Source: Anoplopoma fimbria
Lineage: Eukaryota; Chordata; Actinopteri; Perciformes; Anoplopomatidae
Reading direction: 5' to 3'
NCBI RefSeq assembly: GCF_027596085.1
Contig: NC_072472.1
Span: 14,597,471 to 14,661,470 of the forward strand
Length of the DNA stretch: 64,000 bases
Numbering within the stretch: the first letter of the stretch is position 1; every line of letters begins with the position of its first letter. The position numbers were made by a program, and so were the translations under genes. Below are positions 12,201-32,114 of the stretch, one piece after another. The notes under the pieces are model-generated. The model saw only the letters and a program-made list of their open reading frames with translations. It did no database searches and was not told the DNA's origin.

Positions 12201-12645
12201 CGCGGTACCCGTAGTTTGACTTTTGAAATGATGACGTGAACACTGAATTCTCTTCATATTCGAATTGCTTTGTGTGCACTTTAGAGTGTTTAATTGGAGC
12301 TTTGTATATTGAGAAATCCATTGACTTGCGCTAGCATTAGCATTAGCTTAGTAACAGCTTTCACAGCCTTTAAGGTGCTACTGATGTGACTTAGCATGTG
12401 TGAATAACTTAATGATTCAATAACAGTTTAATATTCACAACCAGCAAATCTCAACTCTTAAAAAGTATTAAGATTAAGAAGTGAAAGATGTTAAAATACA
12501 TAGCTAGTTAAGGTGAGCGTGCAGTAATAGATCAAGGTGGGCACAGGTTGGATTGTTTTTATTTCCTTTTTTTTATTAATGTTATGATCAAGGCAAATTC
12601 ACAGTAACTTTGCTAGTATCTCATCACCAAAAATAAGAACAAACA

Positions 12646-12647
<2 letters not shown>

Positions 12648-12684
<37 letters not shown>
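12648..12684. repeat. (AT)n microsatellite
   Basis: About 18 uninterrupted AT units lie in the intron of the gene carried by the TIR element. Confidence 0.95.
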
Positions 12685-12689
<5 letters not shown>

Positions 12690-12751
12690 TGAATTTAAAA
12701 TTCATATGTTACAAATACGCTTTGTTCTTTTCTTTTGAGGCCTAAAATAGG

Positions 12752-12757
<6 letters not shown>

Positions 12758-12795
<38 letters not shown>
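12758..12795. repeat. (TTA)n microsatellite
   Basis: About 12 uninterrupted TTA units. Confidence 0.95.
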
Positions 12796-12796
<1 letters not shown>

Positions 12797-13261
12797 GTAC
12801 TGGTGATCATTAAGGAAAGTAATGGCAATATTTGAAACCTGAAGTTAATGATTTGAAATTTGTGCCATCTTTTGCAACAAATGTGGTGTTTACCTTGTGG
12901 TTTTTTTAATATATATATTATATAGCACTTTTAATAAACAATACTTAACAATTAGAAAAGGCAAATACTTTTTGAACTACTGACAAATGATATGCTTGTG
13001 TTTTATTTGTGCTACAAACCTTTAACATTTGTAGTTCCCTTACCAACCAAGAATTGATCTCTCTCTCTCAATTTATCACAGAAATTTGTGACTACAAAAG
13101 TGTCCTGTGACATCTTGCAACAAGCTTCTCCTGTTCAAGCTCCTCCATCTGCTGTCTTCCTGTGAGAGTGTCCTGTTTGACTGTTTCAACAAACCAAAGC
13201 GTGACTGCAGGAAAGGGGTCATCTGCCAGTCTCAGGTTCATGATATGATGGCTATTGTCAA

Positions 13262-14531
13262 ATGGCTGCTCCAGTGAAGCTCAGAATCGTCCTAGGAGAA
13301 AACAATTCCCAGAGACTTATGCTGCAAGATGGGATTCCAGAGACTGTCGGTGAACTTGTTCAGCAAATAAAGAGGCAGTGTGGAGTAGAAGCGGACTTCA
13401 GGCTTCAATTCATGGATGCTGAGTTTGGAAAGGAATTTACCAATTTGACCTCCGTATCGGATATCCAGGACAAAAGTACCATAAAGCTCATCTTTGATTC
13501 AGCTGCATCTGCCCTGCCCGATGGCTCCCCGCCCCCTCCCTACTCGGCTCCTCCTACATCCCCTGCTACATCCCCCTCTCTTGATGACTCTTCACTTTCA
13601 TCTCGCAGCTCATTTGATACCGACATTTTGTCTTCTTCTGAGTCCAGCTCTTCAAGATCCTCTAGATGGCCTGTTGTTTTCCTTGTGCCCCGATTCCCCT
13701 ATGATTGTCAGCTGCAGCTGGACAGGGCCAATGCTGCATTCAAAGAAACTGGAACTTTGTTGAATCCTGATATTAAACTTAAAACTTCCATTCTTGACAC
13801 TTTAGCTGAAGCGATAGTTCAATACAAAGTGAACCCTTCTGACAGTGAGTTTGAAGACATGAAAACATTTCTTTTTTTTGTTGTTTTTTTGGCATACTTT
13901 GTCTGGCCTACACACTCAGACCGACTCCATTGATGTCAGAAGAGAGTGCATCCTCAAAGCCCTATGTGTCTACCTGAACGAAGAGCCGGAGAAGCTGGTG
14001 AAAGAATACAGGGTATTCTAATTTAGTTTTCTATAGTCCTCATTCTGAAATATAGAACCATTGGCTATGTAAATTTAAATAAATGCTAGCTGTTTTACAG
14101 CAGTAATGTTTACATAAGCACTAAAAAACTGGGATATATATACAAGAATAAATGAAACATTTTTTCCTCTGTTATTTCCTTTTTCCTTTTTAAAGGACAC
14201 AGATGGTGAAAGCAGTCAAGCGGAAATAACAGAGACAATCTTTGGAATCTTTGTTGTTCGAAAAGAAGGTGCAGAGCCAGGAGATGACCCGGAGGATGTG
14301 GGTATCATTCTGGAGGGTGTGGAAGTTCTGGATGAGCTTGGTAACGTACCATTCGCTGTAGCACTGTTGTTGGCTCTTGTCTATGCTCTTAACCTAAGCT
14401 ACCCTCCAGAGCTGAAATATACCTTTGAAGCTCTACAGAAGATCATCATGGAGCTTGATGGAAACAAACTCTCAAAAAAAGCTCAAGCTCTTAAAACACT
14501 ACTTTCGTGCGAGTCATCCACAACTGAGTGA
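13262..14531 (+). pseudogene. SAMD3-like / PB1-like multicopy fish protein gene, internally deleted copy inside the TIR element
   Basis: An upstream non-coding exon ends with the donor AAGAAG|GTAAGC near 11903. The acceptor at 13080 opens an exon whose ATG is at 13262. The first coding block gives MAAPVKLRIVLGENNSQRL..., an ~75-residue ubiquitin/PB1-like fold (QLIKRQCGV-like helix, FRLQFMDAEFGKEFTNL loop). A Ser/Pro-rich linker and a block ending SILDTLAEAIVQYKVNPSDSEFEDM follow. The frame then runs into a T-rich tract. Further blocks are DSIDVRRECILKALCVYLNEEPEKLVKEY (13920-14012) and DTDGESSQAEITETIFGIFVVRKEG through ALKTLLSCESSTTE (14196-14531). From memory, relatives annotated 'sterile alpha motif domain-containing protein 3-like' have a long extra segment between EFED and DSIDVRR. 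It is missing here. The best donor (GTGAGT at 13845) is out of phase with the next exon, so a functional product is unlikely. The function of the family is unknown to me. Confidence 0.6.
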
Positions 14532-16562
14532 CCGCTGGGTCCCTGTTATGGGTCAGCAGCACCACTAATGTTTAAGAGATCCAATCGGTTCATGTTTGGG
14601 GGGGGAAAAGGAAGTATTTGCCTTTTTTAAAATTAACAAAATGTGTTTTGTGTTTTTTATGCTTCCAACTGTTGCTACTTGTGGGATATGAGTGGACATT
14701 TGTTGTGAAATGATTCTTGAGAAAAAAAAAAGTTATATACTTCAAACTTCTGTTTGGCATTTGAAAATATAAGGATGCACAATGCTGTATTTTCAGTTTG
14801 TCTTAAAGACATTTTTGTTTTGTTTGCAGCATTCTTTTTTTTTTATTTTATATTTAATTTGTATGCATCTGTGACAATGAGGAACATGTTAATGTTGTTA
14901 CAACATGTTAACTGGAATGTATGTAGCAAAAGCCACTTCATTGTTAATGGCTACCAAGTTAGTATCCAAGGTATAAAAATAAGGAAGATTGTCTATCTGT
15001 TAACACTTTAAAGGCTGAAGCAGTCTGCTGTATTTTAACACTTAAAATGCTTTGCAAGCAATTGCTAGAAAAGTTATTTTTGCCTTTTCTGGTGAATACA
15101 GATCTATACCAACAAATCCTGTTTGTTTTGTGATATTTTTCCAAATTTGACACCAACAACGGGTAAACTAAGTTGACATGTATGTTTAAATTGCTGAATG
15201 TTAACATTCTTTATGTCAAAAAGCTAAGGTTATTCTCTGAAAAATTACAATTGTGGAATGTATTTCCATATGATTAAAAGGCTGTTTCTCAGCATTAAGC
15301 ATTTGTGATGATCCCACTTGGTTTAGTTGTTGGATCAGCACCATTTACTAGTGTAATTGTACTTTTTAAAAATGTAGTTGTACATACCCAATTAAATTCA
15401 GTCACATGTAATCCTATTATTTAAGTTTAAATGTCAGAGTCAGATCTTACCTTAGTAAATATGTTAAATTAACCTTTACAAATTAAGTTGGACTCAGCCC
15501 TTGTAATTAAGTAACAATAACACAAATGCATCAAGTTGACCCAACATACTTAAATTTAGTTGGCTTGACAAAATTGTTTATTGCTAAACGAAAGCATTTT
15601 AATTAGGTGGAAATTCTTTCCATAATTTTATTACGTTCACCCAACAAGTTATTTTTTTGAGTGTACATTCCAATCCTCACCTATGGTCATGAGCTTTGGG
15701 TAGTGACCGAAAGAATAAGATCGCGAATACAAGTGGCCGAAATGAGCTTCCTTCGTAGGGTGGCTGGGCTCAGCCTTAGAGATAGGGTGAGGAGCTCAGA
15801 CATCCGGAGGGAGCTCGGAGTAGAGCCGCTGCTCCTTCGCCTCGAAAGGGGCCAGCTGAGGTGGTTCGGGCATCTGATCAGGATGCCTCCTGGACGCCTC
15901 CCTTTAGAGGTTTTCCAGGCACGTCCAACTGGTAAGAGGCCCCGGGGTAGACCCAGAACACGCTGGAGGGATTATACATCTTGTCTGGCCTGGGAACGCC
16001 TCGGGGTTCCCCAGGAGGAGCTGGAAAGTGTTGCTGGGGAGAAGGACGTCTGGAGGACCCTCTTTAGCTTGCTGACCCGGCCCCGGATAAGCGGAAGGAG
16101 ATGGATGGATGGATGGATGGGTTTGAGAGTTCTCACCCAAAACAATTTGAAGGTATTTGACTTAAAACAATATGCATTTTCAGAAACAATTTGGACAACT
16201 TATAGTGCTACAGGCCTCAATAATGCCCCAAAAGTGTACAGACCAAAATTGCCATATATAAATAAGAGAAAGTGTAGAAGTGCCGGTACTGTGAACCAGT
16301 GAGTACTGGCCCACTTCAAGCTCTGATTAAATACAATTAACAGTTTGATGATTGGTTAACTATTGGTAACGAAGATGCTCTATTACAATCAAATGCATGT
16401 ACAGTATTACCGGCTTGGCAACAATGTGAGTTCGGTGACATTTCCTGCTTTTTTATATATTGTCCTGGGTTGGCGTACAAAACTGAGAGGAAAAGATAAT
16501 AATAATGAATGGTCAAAGTCTATATATTGATGACTCGTGGATACTCATCTCATAGAAACATA

Positions 16563-16785
16563 CAGTACCAGTCAAAAGTTTGGACACACCTTCGCATTCA
16601 ATGGTTTTTCTTTATTTTTTTTTCTACATTGTAGATTAATATTGAAGACATCCAAACTATTAAGGAACACATATGGAATTATGTGGTAAACAAACACATG
16701 CTCAACAAACCAGAATATGTTTTATATTTTAGATTCTTCAAAGTAGTTGAATGAGAAGGTGTGTCCAAACTTTTGACTGGTACTG
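16563..16785. mobile_element. Tc1/mariner-type MITE, 223 bp
   Basis: The ends begin CAGTACCAGTCAAAAGTTTG and are inverted copies of each other: 31 bp perfect, and about 39 bp with one mismatch. TA dinucleotides flank both sides (16561-16562 and 16786-16787). The element is a very common fish Tc1-like derivative with no coding capacity. It lies about 0.9 kb upstream of the merlin coding start. Confidence 0.9.
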
Positions 16786-16787
16786 TA

Positions 16788-17680
16788 CTTGCAAATAAAA
16801 TCCTGTATGATTAGACTTCAGTCAATCAGCAGACAGAGATAATTCTGCACCAAAGGGTCCATTTGGTGTGCTGCTGCATTCATGGCCACCATACAAACTG
16901 TCCTAAAACGCCTTGAAAACCAATATTTCCGACAACCCCTGAAGGCGACAAGGTTCCAAATTCGTGCACATGCGCAGTAACTTGATCCCAGGCTGCTGTT
17001 CGTGTTCCCACCTGTAGAGTGACTTCGGAGTCAAAACAAAAGTCTTCTGGAAAGTCCTCCTGCTATGTAAAAAGCAAGCTAACCAGGGAAAACACGTAAC
17101 TAAATACAACGACAGCAAAGTTGTTTCCAAGTGTGTTTTTAAATAACTTGAGTAGCTCCAAAGTGAACTCGTTGGATACGTTTCATTATGGAGGTCTCTC
17201 CAAAGTTGCGCTCTTTCTACAACTTCTTTTGGTGCGTTTTCGTGGCATAGCTGGAAAAAGCTAACATTGTCTAGTAATATCAGTTAGCTTAGCATTGGAC
17301 TCCCCAACAACAAAAAGATCCTGCCTCATCTGAGCCCTGTTGGACGGCAGACGGTGGTAACTTAACTCGCTGGTAATGGGCCTTATCTGCATTTCAGCTG
17401 CATGTTGTATTTAACTAAGAAGTCAGCGTTTTTGGTCTGTGAAACATTAACTTCTCACCGCCTACGTTAGTTTATTTCCAGCTCAAACACCACTCTCAGT
17501 TCACTGTCAGAAAGATGGCTTAATCTCTCCAAAAAGTTTAATATTGTAAAATGCATTAGCATGTTATATTCTAGTTACTGGCTGCATCCTTCTCATCAAT
17601 TGTAAAATGTCATATTTGATCCTGTTTTGAAATACTTTAAATGTGCTTCCACAGGTTTCGTTGACAGCAGCACCCTTAAA
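16788..17680 (+). promoter_or_regulatory. Presumed nf2 promoter and 5' UTR region
   Basis: CpG-containing sequence around 17180-17480 precedes the first visible merlin exon, which opens at a TTCCACAG acceptor (exon from 17655). A non-coding or start-bearing first exon must therefore lie upstream, most likely in this block. No TATA box stands out. The assignment rests on position only. Confidence 0.35.
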
Positions 17681-24002
<6,322 letters not shown>

Positions 24003-26760
24003 TCCTCGTCCTGCAATATGAGGAAGGAGGGCTACGGCTGACTCAGTGCTTTCTCAACATGTTTGGTTATTGTTTTTACCTGGCTGAAACTAACAGACAG
24101 ACACATACATCACGACTGTGTGCTATGGAAAGACTTTAAATGTATCCTAAACAACAAACAGCCACTAGTTGGGCTTCCTGCACAGGTTGTCATGCTAGGT
24201 TGTACCACCTGCGACACTACAGCACCTTCCACATTTATTTTTACATATATAATGAACACACTAATGTGTGTATCTAACACTGATTCAGGACATGGTGCTG
24301 AAGATGGATGTATTATTGAGTTGCTGATGTTTTCTTGTGTTTTTAAGGGATATCTAGCTGTAAGATGTCAGATAGAATATCATAACTCAATGACAGTTAG
24401 ACATTTATGCCTTTACAACATTTTGAAACTGGGATTGAGGTGAACGTTTGATGTAACCGGCTTCAGGCAAAATTCCTCCATTGAATGTAATTTGGTAAAT
24501 TATCTTTTCAGGCTGGATTATATTTTGAAAAGTTATGAGTATCATCAAGATCTTGTTAATATGGTCATCCTCTTTCAAACCAGCAAAGTGTTTCTCAAAC
24601 TTCACTTTTGAAAATAGTAAATAAAAATGCCCAAATTTCTGAATATACATGTACCAAGCTATTGTTTAATGTAGCTTTGAACACTAAATACACTTAAAAC
24701 AATTATTGATCAATAATATTTAATGTGAAAAACTTACTTTGTGATCTTGCAGATTAAAGTAGTTTATAAAAGTAGTAATTGCAACACAGAAAAGTGTGTA
24801 CAGGGACAGTGTCTACATGGCTACATGTGACACTCCATAAAAATGTTAAACACTGTGATTGATCTTTGTTTTGGTCTTTCACTTGTTTGTTTGCCGTTTC
24901 TGTTACTTGGTTCACAGACTCTTTACTGTTAACAGCACAAAGGTGTCTCTATTGTCCTTAGTGCATCATCTTGGTAGTTCATAGAAATGTATTCTACATT
25001 TACAAGCTTGAGCTCTGCCATTTCAAGTTTTTATATTTTGTACTTTAGACCGTTGATGTGCCTTGAACTTTATTTTTTACTATTATGATTTGAGTTACTA
25101 AGGTTTCATTTGCTCTCGTTGTTCTCATGTGTCTCATGTTAGCATTGGGGGTTAATGCCATATGCTGACTGATTTACAGATTTGTAGATTCATGGCTTTC
25201 TTGTTCTCTTTTTTGCCTCAGCGCATGTACTTCTCAGGGTCAGTGTTGGAGACAATCACTGCAGGTAGAATCTAATTGTTTTTCCCTGAGACAAACAGTA
25301 TGGTATCCATTAACGGTTACCTTGTTTAACAGGCTACTTTCATTTGACTTGGTTAAGTCCGATAGTAATTCACATGGTAAAGATCATTGACAGCGGTGTG
25401 TGCACTGCATTTCACAAATCTAGACCTGCATAAACTTAGTGAATGTTTATTCTACTACACTCCTTATAACATCCTTAAAAAGGGAGAGGCTGGATGCCAA
25501 ATGAACAACCAGAGACTCTGCATGTTGTTTATTTGGACCAGCCTGTTAGTCAGACTTCTTTATAAATGAGCCCAACATTGGTCTTGTGTAAATGGTGTTG
25601 TGTCAAATGTCTAAGTGGAAGTGTCCTTTTTTTCAAACCATTGCTTAAGTGCTTCAATTTGTATCTTTGACCTTATTTATTTGTGCTATAAATGCTTAAA
25701 TAACATCACTATGCATGTTTTTTTGAGGTCATTGTGGAGAGTTTAATGTTTTATATTTGCTATAATGGGATTTTCCTGCCAAATTCCAAGTCCAGTAGTT
25801 AAAAACAATATTGTAGCCAATGAGATGCCTTGTGTTTCTCACATGCACAACAAAGTTGTGTCAGTGATTTGAGTTGTCAAATTATTTTGAAAGTGATCAT
25901 ACAGTAATGTTTCTGTTTTCTTGATGTTTGTGCTGACGTTGGTTGTCGTCTCTTAGACAATAATTTAATCATCCCATAATGTGTCAGTTAATTTTGTCAT
26001 TTTAACTACGGAGCAAAAAATGTCTTCTAAATATGTTTTTTTAATAATAGATAATTCTTAGGAATTAATAATCTGCATATGAATGTGCATCAAATACACA
26101 TTTTAAAGACAATCTTGATATCCAAAGTTGGATTTGCCCTGATCTTTGCAGAAAAACTAAATCCTGTACAGTAATGGCAACTTGTACAAAATGTCATGTG
26201 ACTCTTTACAACGATGTTTGGCCATTTGCAATGATCATGATGATCATAGTGCAGTTTATAGACTAATTGCAGCTCAGTATTTTTTAGGATTACTCAGATG
26301 TTTCGAAAAGACCTGTTACACTTTAGGACTGAATGCTCAGACTTAGAAGACAAGTTTACACGTCAGCCTGAATTTAACAAGTATTTTTTCAAATCAAGCC
26401 ACTTCATTTGAAACTAACATTTCAAGACATCGCTCTTTATACAATTTAGTGGAGATCAAATGTAGTTTCTACAGAGCACACATTTGAGTGAATACCTCAG
26501 TTTGCTTTGAACTGATTACAGTTTGAGTTTTTAATAGATAAAGTGAAATGTAAAGAAAGACAGCCTATCATCAGCTAACTGCAGCTCAGGTACAAACCTG
26601 GAGCAACTTTATTTAAGAGCTAAAAATGTCCAAGTTAGTAAAAACTGTTTACATGAGCCTTTATAGACACTGCGAAGATACAGAGTGAAGAGTTTTATTG
26701 TGTTAAATAAAGCCGTTTGGATTTGTGTGGAATGAAATAAAAATGTATCCTAATTTGATG
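24003..26760 (+). other. nf2 3' UTR and flank
   Basis: Non-coding AT-rich sequence follows the merlin stop. AATAAA signals occur at 24620-24625, 26706-26711 and 26736-26741, so either a short or a ~2.7-kb 3' UTR is possible. No conserved structure can be judged by eye. Confidence 0.45.
26736..26741 (+). terminator. Candidate distal polyadenylation signal for nf2
   Basis: AATAAA follows another AATAAA 30 bases earlier (26706-26711). Both are in the sense orientation downstream of merlin. Use of these rather than 24620-24625 is not testable from sequence alone. Confidence 0.35.
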
Positions 26761-28776
26761 TTGTAATGACCTCATGAAAGCCATGTTTTAACACATTAAA
26801 CCAAAACTAAACAGAATAGTGCAAGTTGTAGACAGGAGATTAATCTGTTATTTAAATAAACTTTGAATAAAGAAGTGAACAGCACTCTGTGTAGTAGCAG
26901 GGGCAGAGCTTCAGGGCTTTGCAGTCTAACATGTTGCAATATAAAACATTTTTTATAACAAAATGCCTCTGCTAAGCCGGGCCCGGTCGACTGTGAGTCC
27001 CGGGGATGTCTTCATATTAAGTATGTTTTACCAGCATCCTGTTCACACCATGGGTTCGCTGAAGTATCAATGGCGACAGCCGAGCCGGTTTCAAGGCACC
27101 TCGTAGCAATTCTTAGTTGTCTGAAAACGATCGCAGCAAATTTCCAAAAAGTGTTTTTTGGGTAAACTGACAACTTATTGGGAATCTACTTTTAGTCTCT
27201 CTTTTTGCATGGAAATATATTTAAACTTAATGAAGTAATATAACTTTTATCAACAGTATTCAAAACTCTCTTTCAGAAGTAAGACTATTAATACCGCACA
27301 GCAAAGGTCCTGCAACTTCTTACTAAGTTAAGAGTGAAAGAGGCATTATCAGCGCAATATACTGAAAATTCACTTATCCTCTGGTCAATGTGGAGCTAAC
27401 ATTCTTATGTGATGCTGTATAGTTTAATCAATAATAATGCACCATATTGTAAGTTTTATATATAATGTGAGTATCTGAATCTGCAACATAACCAGTTATC
27501 ATTTATTTGTCATGTTAATGTGGTAAGACAATGTTTCCCCTGAAGTAGAAGTACACAGTAAGTAGTATACATTTGAGCTGCATATTTTGAAGTGATTTGG
27601 TACAAGGTATTTTGGGGTACAATGAGTTAGAATAGTAATTTAATTAAATATTTTCCATATCTAAACATCATTATAGATCCTTAGTCCTTCTATAGTCCTT
27701 ACAAGCTCGGCCTGTAGCCCAGCCACAAGTTCTCTCTTTATTTTGAAGGAGCGTTAGGTTCCCTGTCCTCTATTTTAAATGTTCCACTTGATTGTGGACG
27801 TTGCTACCATCTTTTGGCCCAAGTACCCTGTGAGGAAACGACTGAATTCTTGTTCTGGTCCACATCTCTGCTGAACCTCTCCTATTCCTTCCTGGCCACA
27901 AAAGTCAACACGTCAACTCATTCTTCTGTGTCCGCTGGTTTGTCCTCTGAATGTCTTCCTTTCCCTGACCTCTGTGCCCTTATCATCAGATGGACGGAGT
28001 AATGGAGTCATCACAAAGAACGTTGGAAATTGTGAAAGAAGTGTAAGCATCCCTTCACAGTATGACTACAGTTGGTGATAATATGTCTTTGTACTTATTA
28101 GGCTCTGTAATGGAAATTTACTGTGTGAAAGTTTCATGTGAGAAACAACTTGTTTTTCCCACTTTGACCATCACATTACTACTGAGGCTCCAGCAGAGCT
28201 ATCAAGACAGACATTACAAGACATGTTTGTTACAGCCTATAAAGCAGAGAGTGCAGCCTCTTTCTTTAGTGCATTCTTTTTCAGACTCTGTAAAACATAT
28301 GCCTCTTCCTGCAGAAATAAAATCCCACAAAGACACTCAATTGTCATTTGATCTTTATTTCCACGGTCATTGAGACTCATCTCGGGACATTAACTGATAG
28401 ATTTCTTCCACCACAGCTCTTTTGAATCATAATACAACATAACCATCTTTAATGCCTTGTTAACAACATGTACTTAAAGGGCAGTTCACCCCACATTTCA
28501 TTCATCATCTTATCAATCTCATGTCAGTTTAAATACTGTTTAAAGGGCACTTCCTCGTGCAGAATCACTTGACTTGGTTGTGAAGTGTGGAGCACTCAGT
28601 GTGAAGCATTTTTCTGTAAGTGTGGTCAGAGAGCTGTGCATCGTCTGCAAACCAGGTTAAACATATTAAACTAGGTTGTAATTGTATTTTATGTAGGCTA
28701 TGTGTAATTTGTCCATATTGACATAATGTAACCATTTACAAAGCAACACTGCTACATTGGCTCCTGTTCTTTTTAG
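26761..28776. other. Intergenic DNA between nf2 and the METTL27 relic
   Basis: Mostly AT-rich. A GC-richer patch at about 26975-27110 (GGGCCCGGTCGACTG onward) stands out but has no open frame or recognised family. No methyltransferase exons are found upstream of the relic exon. Confidence 0.45.
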
Positions 28777-28979
28777 TTGGCTACGTTCTTATGACGTTCA
28801 GAGAAAGCATTGACAACCTGGAGTACAAAGCTGCTCTGAAGTGTGAGCTGAAGCAGATGGAAGAAGAGAGTCTCTGGATTTGTGTAGCTGCCACTGAGGA
28901 GGAAAACTGGGCAAGAGGAGTGTCAACAGAAGGAAACGTCTTTTAATCTGGTTATGTGTACCTCTACAAGAGGCTTTAG
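28777..28979 (+). pseudogene. Isolated copy of the METTL27 last exon
   Basis: A TTCTTTTTAG acceptor precedes a 203-bp block that aligns over its full length with METTL27 exon 5 (209 bp). Shared residues include NLEYKAAL, ELKQM, GVS and the final SG-V-Y-YK. Codon 56 of the block is TAA (28944-28946), while the usual terminal stop survives as TAG at 28977-28979. No exons 1-4 are detected in the 2 kb before it. It therefore looks like a partial duplicate or the last remnant of a second METTL27 gene, inverted relative to the intact one 21 kb to the left and adjacent to the claudins. Expression as a non-coding or truncated exon cannot be excluded. Confidence 0.75.

Positions 28980-32114
<3,135 letters not shown>

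Larger units (their letters stand above)
11566..15663 (+). mobile_element. 4.1-kb TIR transposon with TA duplication carrying a host-like gene
   Basis: The ends are CACTCAAAAAAA (11566-11577) and its perfect inverted copy TTTTTTTGAGTG (15652-15663), flanked by TA on both sides (11564-11565 and 15664-15665). Excising it with one TA rejoins the LINE reading frame, so the borders are exact. The inner right side carries several AAGTTG-like subterminal motifs, and the left subterminal sequence is different. No transposase frame is visible inside. The cargo is a spliced gene with its own upstream non-coding exon (donor at about 11903). The TA target fits Tc1/mariner-like and some other superfamilies, but the TIR does not begin with the usual CAGT, so I leave the superfamily open. 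Microsatellites (AT)n at 12648-12684 and (TTA)n at 12758-12795 lie in its intron. Confidence 0.8.
9285..16090 (+). pseudogene. LINE endonuclease-reverse transcriptase ORF, frameshifted and interrupted
   Basis: Endonuclease segments include [11 protein letters not shown] (about 9536-9568) and ELSTDHHLVVSW (about 9820-9855). Reverse transcriptase blocks include YRGITLLSLPGKVYSRVLERR, CGFRPGRGTADQ, FVDLEKAFDRVP, GCPLSPILFVIF and the catalytic LLFADDVVLL (about 11205-11233). The C-terminal part continues after the insertion with ILTYGHELWVVTERIRSRIQ and RWFGHLIRMPPGRLP. The segments lie in several different frames (9233-9625, 9597-10166, 10051-10413, 10545 on, 10598-11564), so at least three frameshifts have accumulated. 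Removing the inner element and one TA restores the codon series Q-S-I-Y-I-P exactly at the junction. The copy cannot make a full protein. Confidence 0.85.
9271..16118 (+). mobile_element. 5'-truncated RTE/Rex-like non-LTR retrotransposon, split by a later insertion
   Basis: The coding order is apurinic endonuclease then reverse transcriptase, with a short 3' end of ATGGATGG tandem units (about 16100-16118) typical of fish RTE/Rex-type LINEs. Net length without the inner element is about 2.75 kb. The first part of the endonuclease is absent, so the copy is 5'-truncated. A 15-bp target duplication (9256-9270 and 16118-16132) marks its borders. The reverse transcriptase frame stops at 11564 and resumes at 15664 across a 4.1-kb insertion. 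A short sequence resembling the same 3' end occurs near 56205-56262. I name the clade from recalled fish sequences, so the exact family (Rex3-like or other RTE) is tentative. Confidence 0.85.

Noticed and set aside
28062..28373. 103-codon plus-strand ORF upstream of the METTL27 relic
   Set aside because: It has no resemblance to METTL27 exons 1-4 or any other family, and its composition matches the surrounding intergenic DNA.
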